The position numbers and the translations under genes are program-made. Under the pieces are notes generated by a model, which had not been told where the DNA came from, did not search any database, and saw only the letters and a list, made by a program, of their open reading frames with translations. A DNA stretch of 64,000 nucleotides. Source: Helicobacter trogontum (GTDB lineage Bacteria > Campylobacterota > Campylobacteria > Campylobacterales > Helicobacteraceae). Shown in pieces: positions 47,173 through 57,206 of the stretch (positions within the stretch are counted from its first letter, which is position 1; each line of letters opens with the position of its first letter). The stretch covers positions 23,134 through 87,133 of the forward strand of contig NZ_JRPL02000009.1 in the NCBI RefSeq assembly GCF_000765905.2, given 5' to 3'.

Positions 47173-49206
47173 ATGAAGCTGAATGAAGAGCAATATAGGG
47201 CATGTCATGCTGAATTGGGGCATAATCTTGTAATAGCGAGTGCTGGTACAGGCAAAACCTCGACTATTGTGGGACGCATTGCAACCTTAATTGAACGCGG
47301 CATTAAGCCACATGAGATTTTGCTACTTACTTTTACCAATAAGGCTTCACATGAGATGATTGAACGTGTGGGGAAAATTTTTGATAGAACAATGGCAGAT
47401 AAAATTGAGGCTGGGACATTTCATAGCGTTGCTTATCGTTATTTGAAAGAACATAAAAAGATTACTTTAAAACAACCAAGAGAGCTTAAGATTCTTTTTA
47501 AAAGTATTTATGATAGACGGCAATTTAGATTTGATAAGGCGCCATATTCATACCAGTATCTTTATGATTCTTATTCTCTTTATAAAAATAGCACAATCAA
47601 TCAAAGTTATGGGGAATGGCTGACAAATAAGAATGCAGAACAGCTAGATTTTGTAGATATTTATGAAGATATTTTTGATGAATTTCAACAATTAAAAGCT
47701 GAATATGCCTATGCAGATTATAATGATTTATTGCTTTTATATCGAGATGAGCTTATGAGACTGCAACGCAACGGAGAGATACCTTATATTGAAGTGTTGT
47801 GTGATGAATATCAAGATACAAACCCTTTGCAAGATTCTATCATTCGTGCCATTTCGCCTCGAAGTCTTTTTTGCGTAGGAGATTATGATCAGAGCATTTA
47901 TGCTTTTAATGGTGCAGATATCAGTATCATTACAAACTTTGTGGAAAATTATCCAAATGCCAACGTGTTTTCTTTGAGCAAGAATTATCGTTCAGGCAAA
48001 CATATATTAGAGCTTGCAAATAAGGTTATCTCGCATAACCCTAGAATCTATCCTAAAAAACTTGAAGTTATTAAAAGCGGAGTGGCATATTTACCCTCTG
48101 TGCTAGAGTATGAAGATATGTTTTTGCAATATAATGGCATTGCAAAGCGGATACAAGAGATACATGAAAAAGAAAGATTGCCTTATAATGACTTTGCAAT
48201 CATTTATCGCAACAATGTAAGTGCAGATGGACTGCAAGCTGCATTAAGGGCATTACATATTGGGAGTAGGCGAAAGGGTAGTGGAAGCTTTTTTGATTCT
48301 AAAGAAATTGAGTTTTTACTTTGTTTGTGTAGTGTGCTTACAAATGAACGTGATATGATGAGCTATATTCATATATTCAGTCATGCAAAAGGTATTGGTA
48401 ATAGTATTGCTAAAGATATTTTTGAAGCATTAATTATTCTTGGGCATGGCAACTGCAAAAAAGGTTTATTAGCACCAGATAAAAGCAAGGATTGTTATCC
48501 ACGTAAAACTATGAATAGTGGTTTAGGCTTATTTGATGACTTTTTTCGGCATGAAGAGTGTTCCAGATTTAATGAATTCTTGCATAAAGATTTTCACTCA
48601 CACCCACTTTTTGGACATCCTAAAATTGAGCGTGAAGCAGCACATTTTTTTAATAATTTTTTTACTACATATAAAGAAAATAATGGAATTAATACGCCAA
48701 AAATACTCTTGCAAAATCTTATACAAACATCACTCTATAAAAACTATATGGAGTCTTTACTCAAAGAGCGTTCAAAAACTAAAGATGGAAAACATGATGA
48801 AACGCTCTATGAAGATTCGAAAAAAAGATTATTGTCACGTCTTGCTATTTTGTGTAATATTAGCGAAAATTACTCTAATATTCATACGTTTTTAAATGCA
48901 ATGGTGCTTGGTGGTAGTGAGATAAATGAAGAAGATGGAGTGAATCTTTTAAGTGTGCATGCAAGTAAGGGGCTAGAGTTCTCATGTGTATTTGTTGTAG
49001 ATTTAATGGAGGGCAGATTCCCAAATCATAAACTTGCAGCAAGAGGAGGAAGTATTGAAGAAGAGAGAAGGCTGTTTTATGTAGCTTTAACGAGAGCAAA
49101 AGAATATCTCTATCTTTCATATGCAAAGCAAGACAACAAAACTTCATATAAACCATCAGTCTTTCTCTTTGAAGGTGGATTATTGAGTCAAGAAAACTTT
49201 ATGTAA
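47173..49206 (+). CDS. uvrD: UvrD/Rep/PcrA-type DNA helicase
   Basis: Superfamily 1A 3'-5' helicase for nucleotide excision and mismatch-type repair and replication-fork maintenance. 677 residues with Q-motif LNEEQYRA, Walker A ASAGTGKTS, motif Ia LLTFTNKAS, motif II CDEYQDTN, motif III GDYDQSIYAFNGAD, motif IV LSKNYRSG, motif V LLSVHASKGLEFSCVFVV and motif VI EEERRLFYVALTRAKEYLYLS. AAGGG lies before ATG. Also callable pcrA or rep; H. pylori nomenclature uses uvrD. Confidence 0.96.
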   Translation: MKLNEEQYRACHAELGHNLVIASAGTGKTSTIVGRIATLIERGIKPHEILLLTFTNKASHEMIERVGKIFDRTMADKIEAGTFHSVAYRYLKEHKKITLKQPRELKILFKSIYDRRQFRFDKAPYSYQYLYDSYSLYKNSTINQSYGEWLTNKNAEQLDFVDIYEDIFDEFQQLKAEYAYADYNDLLLLYRDELMRLQRNGEIPYIEVLCDEYQDTNPLQDSIIRAISPRSLFCVGDYDQSIYAFNGADISIITNFVENYPNANVFSLSKNYRSGKHILELANKVISHNPRIYPKKLEVIKSGVAYLPSVLEYEDMFLQYNGIAKRIQEIHEKERLPYNDFAIIYRNNVSADGLQAALRALHIGSRRKGSGSFFDSKEIEFLLCLCSVLTNERDMMSYIHIFSHAKGIGNSIAKDIFEALIILGHGNCKKGLLAPDKSKDCYPRKTMNSGLGLFDDFFRHEECSRFNEFLHKDFHSHPLFGHPKIEREAAHFFNNFFTTYKENNGINTPKILLQNLIQTSLYKNYMESLLKERSKTKDGKHDETLYEDSKKRLLSRLAILCNISENYSNIHTFLNAMVLGGSEINEEDGVNLLSVHASKGLEFSCVFVVDLMEGRFPNHKLAARGGSIEEERRLFYVALTRAKEYLYLSYAKQDNKTSYKPSVFLFEGGLLSQENFM

Positions 49207-49523
49207 ATATCAAAAAAGTTTTTAACTAATTGTAGTCTTTCTTTATATTTCAGGGAGCTTTTATAATATTTTTATATGTTGTTTGAATATGTCAAGTATG
49301 TCTTAGATTCTAAGAAGTCTTAATTGCATAGAGATATTTGTGTATTTTGGAAACATATAGGTTGTATGGTTTGGTGTGCAACTATCTCATACAAAATATT
49401 TTATTCTTAGTCACATTAATTTTGTATAATACTGCACTGCAAGTGTTTGCTGCCATTTGGAGCAGTTTATGTGGGGCTTGTTGCGATAATATCTGTAGTT
49501 GATTTTCATATTCAGGATTTTTT
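49207..49523. other. intergenic region with no recognised feature
   Basis: About 315 AT-rich bases between two plus-strand genes. TTTTGTATAATACTGC near 49420-49435 contains TATAAT and is a plausible promoter of the downstream permease. Confidence 0.4.
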
Positions 49524-50537
49524 ATGCAAATAAATATAAATTATATGCTAGGCATTGCAATAGTAGCTATACTTGCTGCCTTGAGTATTGGTATTGCCAA
49601 GATTCCAGCGGTTGCCGCTCTTTCTCTTTCTCCGCTTATTGTTGGAATTTTACTTGGGGTTTTATTGTCATTTGTTTATCACAAGAAGCAAGATGTGGTT
49701 GGGCTTGGCGTAACTTTTAGTGCAAAAAAGATACTTCGTTTTGGAATCATATTGTATGGTTTTAATGTCTCAATAGCAGAAATTGGACAAGTAGGCTTTA
49801 TTGGCATAGTTGCATGTATATTTGTCGTGGCTATTGTTATGGGGCTTGGTGTATGGATTGGGGTAAAATGGTTGAAGCTTGATAGAGATATTGCAATTTT
49901 GGTTAGTGGTGGGAGTGCGATTTGTGGAGCTGCAGCAGTCCTTGCTTTAGAATCTTCTTTGCGTTCGGAAGCTTACAAAGGTGTTATTGCTGTGGGGACA
50001 GTGGTCATCTTTGGTTTAATTGCTATGTTTCTTTATCCTATTCTTTATGCAAGTGGTATTATTCCCTTTACACATGCACAAGAGGGATTATATATTGGCT
50101 TGACGTTACATGAAGTTGCAAATGTTGTTGGTGCGGGTGGGGCTATTAGCCCAGAGTGTGCAAATTTTGCTCTTATTACAAAAATGATACGTGTAATATT
50201 GCTTATTCCATTACTTTTAATCATTCCTTTGTTGTGCAGTAGAACTCAGGGTACAGGTGGCAAAAAACTTCATATTCCATGGTTTGCCTTTGGATTCTTA
50301 GGCGTAGTGATTTTGCATTCTTATATAGATTTTTCAGATAATATTGTTATGGCTTGTAAGTTTGTATCAGCATTTTGTTTGACTATGGCTATGAGTGCCT
50401 TGGGCTTACAGATTGACTTTAAGAAGTTCAAATCTGCAGGTGGTGGTGCTTTTATGCTTGCCTTTATTCTTTTTATTCTACTTTGTGTTGGAGGCTTCTT
50501 ACTTGTGTATGGGCTCACAACGCTTGGATATTTTTAG
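49524..50537 (+). CDS. YeiH/UPF0324-family membrane protein
   Basis: A 337-residue inner-membrane protein with about ten hydrophobic segments. Family features are visible: LLGVLLSFVYH, LRFGIILYGFNVSI, SGGSAICGAAAVLALES (the conserved GxSAICGAAA motif), ILTKMIRV-type segment ALITKMIRVILL and LHEVANVVGAGG. Members are putative anion exporters (sulphite/sulphate-linked in some bacteria), but the substrate is not established. AGGAT lies before ATG. Confidence 0.9.
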   Translation: MQININYMLGIAIVAILAALSIGIAKIPAVAALSLSPLIVGILLGVLLSFVYHKKQDVVGLGVTFSAKKILRFGIILYGFNVSIAEIGQVGFIGIVACIFVVAIVMGLGVWIGVKWLKLDRDIAILVSGGSAICGAAAVLALESSLRSEAYKGVIAVGTVVIFGLIAMFLYPILYASGIIPFTHAQEGLYIGLTLHEVANVVGAGGAISPECANFALITKMIRVILLIPLLLIIPLLCSRTQGTGGKKLHIPWFAFGFLGVVILHSYIDFSDNIVMACKFVSAFCLTMAMSALGLQIDFKKFKSAGGGAFMLAFILFILLCVGGFLLVYGLTTLGYF

Positions 50538-50734
50538 ATTCTATTTGTGCTTGTTTCTTGCTGTGTCTGTACTTGCAAGATTCTGTTTTTTAAGGTGTTT
50601 ATCTAAAAAAGTAAGACATAAATTACTTAGCCACTACTTATTGTTAATAATGTTTCATAAGAAAGAATGATTATTTGGTTGTGTTAATTAATTAGAGTTG
50701 GTTAGTTGGTATATTGTGTGAGGTAAAATCGCAT

Positions 50735-50897
50735 AGAAAGCTACTCCCTAATTTTAAGCATGTAGTAAGAACAAGCTGTGGGAGACAACATGATACAATG
50801 GCTCAAGCAAGATTACTTACCCTTAGGTAAGTAATTGACTTGGATGGAGTAAGGTTGCAATATTTGCACTCCATGATTTCCAAACTATCCTGGATAG
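50735..50897. ncRNA. hairpin-rich spacer, possible structured RNA
   Basis: Between the convergent yeiH and gapA genes about 165 bases contain, in order, CTCCC/GGGAG arms (about 50745 and 50781), a perfect 10-bp hairpin ATTACTTACC-CTTA-GGTAAGTAAT (50812-50835), TGGAGT/ACTCCA with inner GCAA/TTGC (about 50841-50870), and CTATCC-T-GGATAG (50885-50897). TACTCC near the start is also complementary to GGAGTA near 50845. TAAAAT just upstream (about 50721) could be a -10. GC is higher than the flanks. No tRNA, SRP, RNase P or tmRNA signature; strand and transcription are not known. Confidence 0.35.
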
Positions 50898-50925
50898 CAA
50901 TCTAATTTAACTTGGTGTTAAGAGG

Positions 50926-51930
50926 TTATTTTAAGTCTTTGCATGCATATACACTCATATCTACAAGTCTATGCGTATAACCCATCTCGTTATCATACCA
51001 CGCAAGGACCTTTGCACTTTTGCCAACAGCAAGAGTTTTATCTGGTATAATCACAGCACTTGCATTGCTGCCGATAAAATCACTTGACACACGCATCTCA
51101 TCATCTACTATGACAAGACCTTTAAATGCTCCATCAAAACTCTTTCCATCTTGAGCTTTATAGAATGCTTCATTAATAGAATCTTTACTTACTTCATTTT
51201 TGAGATTTACGCTTAGATCTACCAAGCTTACATCTGGCGTTGGCACTCGCACTGCAATACCATTTAGCTTACCTGATAGATGTGGTAATACAAGCCCAAT
51301 AGCCTTTGCTGCACCTGTACTTGTGGGAATCATAGAAAGAGCAGCTGCACGTGCTCGACGCAAATCTTTATGTTTGACATCAAGGAGGTTTTGATCATTT
51401 GTGTAGCTATGAATGGTACTCATAAGCCCATTTTCAATACCAAATGTAGAATCTAGTATTTTTACAATGGGAGCAAGGCAATTTGTGGTACATGATGCAT
51501 TTGAGATAACGCTTTCATTATTGTATTGTGTATGATTGACACCATAGACAAAAGTTGGTGCATTGTCAGCTGGAGCAGAGATTATTACACGTTTGACATT
51601 ACCTTTTATATGCACCTTTGCTTTTTCAAGAGCATTAAATTTACCTGTGCATTCAAGTACTGCTACCGCTTCACCAAAATCAAGATTAAGAGGATCTCTA
51701 TCGCTTAAGATTTTTACATTTGTGCTTTTGCCAATGCGAAGCGTATTTTCATCTAGTTTTTCGACGTCATAGAACCTATGCACAGAATCATAGCGTAATA
51801 AATGCACCAAAGTATCCACACTCGCAGTGGTATTTAATGCTACAAGCTCCACATCATTGCGTTCCCCAATAATTCTAGCTGCACACAGACCAATGCGTCC
51901 CGTGCCATTGATTGCAAGTTTAATTGCCAT
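50926..51930 (-). CDS. gapA: glyceraldehyde-3-phosphate dehydrogenase
   Basis: Phosphorylating NAD(P)-dependent enzyme of glycolysis/gluconeogenesis. The 334 residues have [13 protein letters not shown] (Rossmann site with T in place of the usual F, as in H. pylori), the catalytic Cys in [12 protein letters not shown] and WYDNEMGY near the end. AAAGGA precedes the ATG. It is divergent from hup and pgk, which follow on the other strand, and downstream faces yeiH. Confidence 0.97.
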   Translation of the reverse strand: MAIKLAINGTGRIGLCAARIIGERNDVELVALNTTASVDTLVHLLRYDSVHRFYDVEKLDENTLRIGKSTNVKILSDRDPLNLDFGEAVAVLECTGKFNALEKAKVHIKGNVKRVIISAPADNAPTFVYGVNHTQYNNESVISNASCTTNCLAPIVKILDSTFGIENGLMSTIHSYTNDQNLLDVKHKDLRRARAAALSMIPTSTGAAKAIGLVLPHLSGKLNGIAVRVPTPDVSLVDLSVNLKNEVSKDSINEAFYKAQDGKSFDGAFKGLVIVDDEMRVSSDFIGSNASAVIIPDKTLAVGKSAKVLAWYDNEMGYTHRLVDMSVYACKDLK

Positions 51931-52117
51931 AATTCGTATCCTTTTTTCCTTAAGATATTAAGTGTTTAAGGGCTACATTGTAGCAAAAACTTGCAATTTT
52001 TTATAATTTAGATATAAAATAACTTGATTTTCATACAAAAATCAAATAAAATGTTGGTCTATCTTTTTGGAGTTATGCTGAAAGATAAACGATGATTTTA
52101 TATGAGGAGTTTTTGTT

Positions 52118-52411
52118 ATGAAAAAGAATGATTTTGTAAAAACTATCAAAGAAATTGGTGGTTATGCAAAAAAAGAGGATGCAGAAAAAGCACTTGATTC
52201 TGTTATAGACGCAATCACACAAGCGTTGAAGTCAAATGATACAGTGGAGCTTGTAGGATTTGGTAAATTTGAAAATGCTGTTCAGAAAGGCAAAGAAGGT
52301 AAAATACCTGGCAGCGATAAGACTTATAAGACAGCGGATAAAATGGTACCGAAATTTAAACCAGGAAAAGCTCTAAAAGATGAGGTTGCAAATATTAAGT
52401 TAAAAAAATAG
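52118..52411 (+). CDS. hup: DNA-binding protein HU
   Basis: Histone-like dimer that bends and compacts DNA. The 97 residues match the HU fold: KKNDFVKTIKEIGGYAKKEDAEKALDSV helices, VELVGFGKFENAVQKGKEG beta-arm base, and the PGSDKTYKTADKMVPKFKPGKALKD arm and C-terminal helix. GAGGAG lies before ATG. The upstream spacer contains TTGATTTT/AAAATCAA arms (about 52023-52044) that may belong to its promoter or to a gapA leader. Confidence 0.95.
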   Translation: MKKNDFVKTIKEIGGYAKKEDAEKALDSVIDAITQALKSNDTVELVGFGKFENAVQKGKEGKIPGSDKTYKTADKMVPKFKPGKALKDEVANIKLKK

Positions 52412-52570
52412 AGTCAAGAAAAAATTATATGTTTTAATCTTTAAAATCGTTATTTCTCTTCAAACAAAAGTTGGCAATTCTTATTTTTTGATTTGGCCAT
52501 CTTGGCATAGTTAAATTCCTTGTGCTACAATATTAGTTATAGATCATATAGTGTATTTCAAGGAGTAATT

Positions 52571-53782
52571 ATGCCAAAAACTACAAGCATCACTTTAATG
52601 CAAGAAGCAAAAAGCATACGAGACATTACTATTAAAAATCAAAGAGTGTTAATTCGTGTTGATTTCAATGTGCCTATGGATAAAGATTTCAATATTAGCG
52701 ATGATACGCGCATGCGTGAAGCACTACCAACAATTAACTATTGTATTGATAATGAAGCAAAAAGCATTGTTTTAGTTAGCCATCTTGGCAGACCAAAGGG
52801 GCGCAGCAGTGAATTTTCATTAAAGCATGTTGTAAAACGATTGGAAAGATTATTGAATAAAGATGTTTTTCTTGCTGATACAATAGAATCTGCAAAAGCA
52901 GCTCAACATGAGGGCAGATGTCAAATTATTTTACTTGAGAATATTAGATTCTATGAAGGTGAGACAAAAAATGATGAGACACTAAGCAAGAACCTTGCAA
53001 GTCTTTGTGATGTTTATGTGAATGATGCATTTGGGACAAGTCATAGGGCACATGCAAGCACCTATGGTATTGCAAAGTTTGTAGATCATAAAGTTGCTGG
53101 TATATTATTAAAGAAAGAGATAGATTCCTTTGCAAAAGTTATTAAGAATCCACTACGACCACTTTTATTAATTGTTGGTGGAAGTAAAGTGAGCTCAAAA
53201 CTTAGTCTCTTGCAAAGAGTGCTTGATGTGGTTGATAAGATCATTATTGGTGGGGCAATGAGTAATACTTTCCTAAAAGCATTGGGTTATGACATGCAAG
53301 CAAGTCTTGTAGAAGATGATTTAATAAAAGATGCGATAACAATACTAGAGAGTGCGAAAGAAAAAAAAGTAAAGGTATACTTGCCTGTAGATATTGTGAG
53401 TACAAATAATATTGAGAATCCAAGTGAGATTAAAATCACGCCATCTCAAGACATACCGCAGAATCTTATCGCAGTTGATATTGGTCCAGCAAGTGTTAAG
53501 CTTTTTAGCGAAGTGGTTGCAGATTCTCAAACTATTATTTGGAATGGTCCGCTTGGTGTGTATGAAATTCATCAGTTTTCCCGTGGTACTTTTAACCTAG
53601 CACATGCGATTGCAAATACCTATGCATTCAGTTTTATTGGTGGTGGGGATACTGCGGATGCGATCGATAAGGCTGGACAACGTGACAATATGAGCTTTAT
53701 ATCTACGGGTGGTGGTGCGAGTCTTGAATTATTAGAGGGGAATATTCTTCCTGCGTTTGAGGTTCTTGATAAGCGGTCATAG
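52571..53782 (+). CDS. pgk: phosphoglycerate kinase
   Basis: Converts 1,3-bisphosphoglycerate to 3-phosphoglycerate with ATP formation. 403 residues from MPKTTSI (AAGGAG six bases upstream; an in-frame ATG 17 codons earlier lacks a site). Visible: RVDFNVPMD, SHLGRPKGR, NDAFGTSHRAHAST, GGSKVSSK and the C-terminal GGGDTADAID and STGGGASLELLEG. Its last 80 bases overlap the end of hemH on the other strand. Confidence 0.97.
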   Translation: MPKTTSITLMQEAKSIRDITIKNQRVLIRVDFNVPMDKDFNISDDTRMREALPTINYCIDNEAKSIVLVSHLGRPKGRSSEFSLKHVVKRLERLLNKDVFLADTIESAKAAQHEGRCQIILLENIRFYEGETKNDETLSKNLASLCDVYVNDAFGTSHRAHASTYGIAKFVDHKVAGILLKKEIDSFAKVIKNPLRPLLLIVGGSKVSSKLSLLQRVLDVVDKIIIGGAMSNTFLKALGYDMQASLVEDDLIKDAITILESAKEKKVKVYLPVDIVSTNNIENPSEIKITPSQDIPQNLIAVDIGPASVKLFSEVVADSQTIIWNGPLGVYEIHQFSRGTFNLAHAIANTYAFSFIGGGDTADAIDKAGQRDNMSFISTGGGASLELLEGNILPAFEVLDKRS

Positions 53783-54713
53783 ATTCTATAATTTCTACAA
53801 ATGTATCGCTGTCGTTAAGACATTCGCATACAAGATATTCCTTTATGCCAAGCGATTTTGCAAGCTCACCATTTTGTATAACAAGTTCATATTTTGTTTC
53901 GGAGTTATCAATTGTAAAGCTTAAAGGATACACAATTATGTTGTTTGGTGCAAGGGATTGAATGGTAGCATCTGTATAAGGACCAATCCACTTAACTGGA
54001 CCCACTTTTGATTGATAACAAAGCCTTATATCTTTAAATATAATATTATTTTTTTCTAACTCACGTTGCAATAATGCTTGACATTCTTGACATTCTCGCT
54101 CATAAGGGTCGCCTTTTTTGATGCGACTTACAGGCACAGAGTGTGCAGATAAAAGTAGCACAAAATCATTGGCATTTCTATCTTTTAAGGTGTTTTTAAT
54201 GCTTTGTGCAACTGCCTTGATAAACAAAGGATTTGTTGCGTAGCGATCAATTGTCTTTATGTGTGGGTTGAAATTTAGCGTCTTAAGTGCAAGTAAGACA
54301 TCGCTGAAAGAAGAGTATGTGGTAGTTGAACTATATTGCGGATACATACTAAAAAGCGTGATGTCATGAATGTTTTTTTGCATGATTTCTTGCATAACCG
54401 CCAAAGAATAAGGCGGTACATAACGCATTGCATAAGTATAAAATGTGTTTGGGTTTCTTTTTTGTAATTTTTGTATAAGTTTAAAGGTAATCTCTGTTAA
54501 CGGACTACAACCGCCAATTTTTTCATACATATGTTTGCTTTTTTCAACACGTGAATTCACTATGATATTGCCTAACATGGAACGAAAAAAATTATTCTTA
54601 ATACTAAGAATACATGGATCATCAAACATGTTTTTAAGAAACACAGCGACTTCATCTAAGTTATTTGGTCCACCCATATTGAGTAACACAACAGCTTTGT
54701 TTTGGGTTTGCAT
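53703..54713 (-). CDS. hemH: ferrochelatase
   Basis: Inserts Fe(II) into protoporphyrin IX at the membrane, the last haem step. 336 residues from MQTQNKAVV (AAGGAAAG before it): LLNMGGPNNLDEV start, SVPVSRIKKGDPYERE with the conserved His in SAHSVPVSR, QSKVGPVKWIGPYTD, and the PLSFTIDNSETKYEL region with the conserved Glu. The C-terminal 25 or so residues (ending SHHHP) lie in the opposite strand of pgk (53703-53782) and have no counterpart in the core domain. A -10 (TATAAT on the minus strand, 54779-54784) fits. Confidence 0.95.
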   Translation of the reverse strand: MQTQNKAVVLLNMGGPNNLDEVAVFLKNMFDDPCILSIKNNFFRSMLGNIIVNSRVEKSKHMYEKIGGCSPLTEITFKLIQKLQKRNPNTFYTYAMRYVPPYSLAVMQEIMQKNIHDITLFSMYPQYSSTTTYSSFSDVLLALKTLNFNPHIKTIDRYATNPLFIKAVAQSIKNTLKDRNANDFVLLLSAHSVPVSRIKKGDPYERECQECQALLQRELEKNNIIFKDIRLCYQSKVGPVKWIGPYTDATIQSLAPNNIIVYPLSFTIDNSETKYELVIQNGELAKSLGIKEYLVCECLNDSDTFVEIIESMTAYQEPQTQEEYSPLIIQDSHHHP

Positions 54714-54820
54714 ATCTTTCCTTGTAAGTTTGGGTATAAGCCTCTTCTTTTGTATGGGAGGTGACACTTTGTGTGAGCATTATATCAAAACTCTTTAAGT
54801 TCGTTGGTATGCTATCTTTA

Positions 54821-54844
54821 CGTATATAAAGGCTCTTATATACG
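54821..54844. repeat. 9-bp inverted repeat upstream of hemH
   Basis: CGTATATAA (54821-54829) and TTATATACG (54836-54844) are perfect inverse complements with a six-base loop; ATCT/AGAT flanks add pairs beyond a three-base mismatch. It lies 37 bases upstream of the hemH -10 and 158 bases past the end of the chemotaxis gene. Either an operator or a transcript-end hairpin; no T-run follows. Confidence 0.4.
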
Positions 54845-55001
54845 CAGAGATAGATTCCAAAGATCCCATATCCTAAGAATCTCTGTATTGATTATATAGA
54901 ATTACTACTAATTTATTGTTATACAAACACAGGTTATTTTTAATAGTCACAAGATTCTAAGATTACAAGCAACTTCACATGAATTGCTATAATAGTATCT
55001 T

Positions 55002-56393
55002 CTAAGAATGACTAATTGCTCCATCTAATTTTTGTATAAAATGTCTACTTTCTTCTTCCATAGCATTTAGGTGTGTAACGATATGATCGATATCTGTGTT
55101 ATCCAATTTTTTATCTATTTTTTGTAGTGCATCAAGCACATTTTGCGTAATAATCTTTCTACTTTTATCGACTTCTTGATAGCTTACGAGATCAAAAAGG
55201 ACATTTTGACAAATTGGATCTTCAAAGAGATGTGATATAGCATGTTTGGTAAAATCTTGTGCTGGTTTAAAAAGCTTAAAACTTAGATATGCATTGGATT
55301 TGTATAAGATATGCTCGATTTTTGCTACATTAATAATAAGGCTTTTTTGCAGTATATTAAATGCATGATGCAACGCAATGCTTTCATTGCCAAGATTTTC
55401 AAATACACCCGTAAAAGAAGAGATTTTGCTTTGAATTTCGTTGATAATGTGACAGACCTCTTCGCTTCCTGCTTGAATGGTTGCAATTTCTTGCTGCATG
55501 GTTTGAATGACAAGTGAGATTTCATCGGTTGCTTTATGTGTATTTTCAGCAAGTTTCCTTACTTCATTAGCAACTACTGCAAAACCTCTACCATGCTCAC
55601 CAGCTCTTGCAGCCTCAATGCTTGCATTTAAGGCTAAGAGATTAGTTTGTGCTGCAATATTAATGATAAGTTGAATGACGTTCCCAATGTCATTTGAACG
55701 TTGTGCAAAATTATTAATAGCATCATTGCTTTGGGTGATAAGCGCTAAGAGATGAGTTGTATTTTCGGCTATTGTCATAATATTTGTTTTATTCTCCTCT
55801 GCAATTTGAGTAAGAGACTGGATATTATTATTGACACCATGCATTTTACTCATTTCACGCGTTAAGTCTGTGCTAATATTGTTTAAGTCATAATTTTGAT
55901 TATCCAAACTCATATTCATGAGAGATTTTGCAAGTGAATTTTGAATACTCTCTTTGGCGTTGATTTCAATGCTATTTAGACAAAAATTGATACTATCTAT
56001 ATTTTTTACAAATGTGCCTTTCAAGCCATCGCCCAATGCTCTCCTATAAAACTCATGATTTTGCGAAGCACTCACAGAAGTATTCACCTCACGTAAAAAA
56101 GCTTCAAGATTATCGAGTAAAATATTGAGATTCCCACCAAGTGTTACAAGTTTAGGATCCCCACGCAAGTGTATAACACGATTTTCAAAATCACCATCTT
56201 TTGCATGTTCTGTTACTGAAATGATGCGATCCAAAAATTTTGTATATCTTATATTAAGAAATAGACATATTGCTTGTGTGATACACACAACAAAAGCAAT
56301 ACAGCCAACCACAACACTACTACCTAAAAAGCTCAATACACTTGCAATAAAAGAAAATAATGCCCCAACTATTAAAAGGATTCTAAGCAACAT
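55002..56393 (-). CDS. methyl-accepting chemotaxis-type protein, CetA-like
   Basis: A 463-residue membrane transducer with no periplasmic sensor domain: two N-terminal hydrophobic segments ([19 protein letters not shown] and [18 protein letters not shown]), a HAMP-like region, the MCP signalling core ([45 protein letters not shown]), then a tail that starts like a CZB zinc domain ([14 protein letters not shown]) but lacks the Cys-Gly-Lys-Trp core. With the adjacent PAS gene it fits the CetA/CetB energy-taxis pair of Campylobacter. The start is ATG at 56393, where AAGGA is six bases upstream; the first ATG at 56399 is too close. It overlaps the PAS gene by 11 bases. Confidence 0.88.
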   Translation of the reverse strand: MLLRILLIVGALFSFIASVLSFLGSSVVVGCIAFVVCITQAICLFLNIRYTKFLDRIISVTEHAKDGDFENRVIHLRGDPKLVTLGGNLNILLDNLEAFLREVNTSVSASQNHEFYRRALGDGLKGTFVKNIDSINFCLNSIEINAKESIQNSLAKSLMNMSLDNQNYDLNNISTDLTREMSKMHGVNNNIQSLTQIAEENKTNIMTIAENTTHLLALITQSNDAINNFAQRSNDIGNVIQLIINIAAQTNLLALNASIEAARAGEHGRGFAVVANEVRKLAENTHKATDEISLVIQTMQQEIATIQAGSEEVCHIINEIQSKISSFTGVFENLGNESIALHHAFNILQKSLIINVAKIEHILYKSNAYLSFKLFKPAQDFTKHAISHLFEDPICQNVLFDLVSYQEVDKSRKIITQNVLDALQKIDKKLDNTDIDHIVTHLNAMEEESRHFIQKLDGAISHS

Positions 56394-56886
56394 ATCCATT
56401 CCTTTGGAGGTTTAGTATAAGATTATTGTAGGTTAAATTTGCATTTTTTACATACTCAAGGATAAAGTTATATGACTTATTGACACCCTGTGTTTTTTCA
56501 ATTTGCAGGGTTTGTTTATATATCTTGTCAATGACTGCTATTGCCGCTTCATTTGCTTTTCTACGCACCGAATAGTAGCCTATGATTTGATTATGTTGAT
56601 TGTAGTTTGGTGTAACATTTGCAAATACCCAATAGAAATTATTGTACTTTGTTTTGTTCTTAACAAATGCAAAGGCTTCTTGACCCTGTTTGATATGTTC
56701 CCATAAGATTTTAAAAACACACTTTGGCATATCTTCGTGGCGTACAATATTGTGTGATTTAAATAATACTTCGTCCTCATTATACTCTGCGTAATCTAAG
56801 AATGGTTTATTGCAATATAATACATTGCCTTTTAAATCTGTTTTTGAAGTAATTAATACATCTTTATCAAGTATAAGTTCTTGCAT
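56383..56886 (-). CDS. PAS-domain energy-taxis sensor, CetB/Aer-like
   Basis: A cytoplasmic protein consisting of an Aer-type PAS domain (167 residues). The FAD-pocket segment [23 protein letters not shown] closely follows E. coli Aer (NMIRHPDMPK); [19 protein letters not shown] and [26 protein letters not shown] complete the domain, followed by a helical tail. It likely senses redox state through FAD and signals to the membrane transducer encoded just downstream (11-base overlap). The start MQELILDK has GAGGAAG upstream; the 14-codon longer frame lacks a site. Confidence 0.9.
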   Translation of the reverse strand: MQELILDKDVLITSKTDLKGNVLYCNKPFLDYAEYNEDEVLFKSHNIVRHEDMPKCVFKILWEHIKQGQEAFAFVKNKTKYNNFYWVFANVTPNYNQHNQIIGYYSVRRKANEAAIAVIDKIYKQTLQIEKTQGVNKSYNFILEYVKNANLTYNNLILNLQRNGYVA

Positions 56887-57206
56887 ATCAACTTCCTCGC
56901 GAATGAATATAATGTAAAAAACCGCCATTATAACATTATAAATTGCAAGATGTTAAATTTCATGTAGCGTTAATGCTAGAAAACTGTCATTTTATGATTC
57001 TACAATGATTAAACATATTCGTTACAGTAGAATAGGAGATATGACATAAAGTTTGTAAGGATATAGTTTTATTATAATTTGTGATAATTTTACATGCATT
57101 TTCATTCAGATGCCCAAGAAGCTCGAAATGCTCTGTGATATTATATTAAGTAAATTTGGGTAGTTAAAGTGTAGGCTATCTATCCAAGCCATATTTGTGC
57201 ATATTA
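56887..57206. other. intergenic region with no recognised feature
   Basis: About 320 AT-rich bases between the PAS gene and the end of xth. It must hold the PAS-gene promoter; no frame or strong hairpin seen. Confidence 0.4.

Noticed and set aside
53345..53380. A8 tract in pgk (near 53361) as a phase-variation switch
   Set aside because: It is in an essential glycolytic gene with the frame intact on both sides; such lysine-codon runs are expected.
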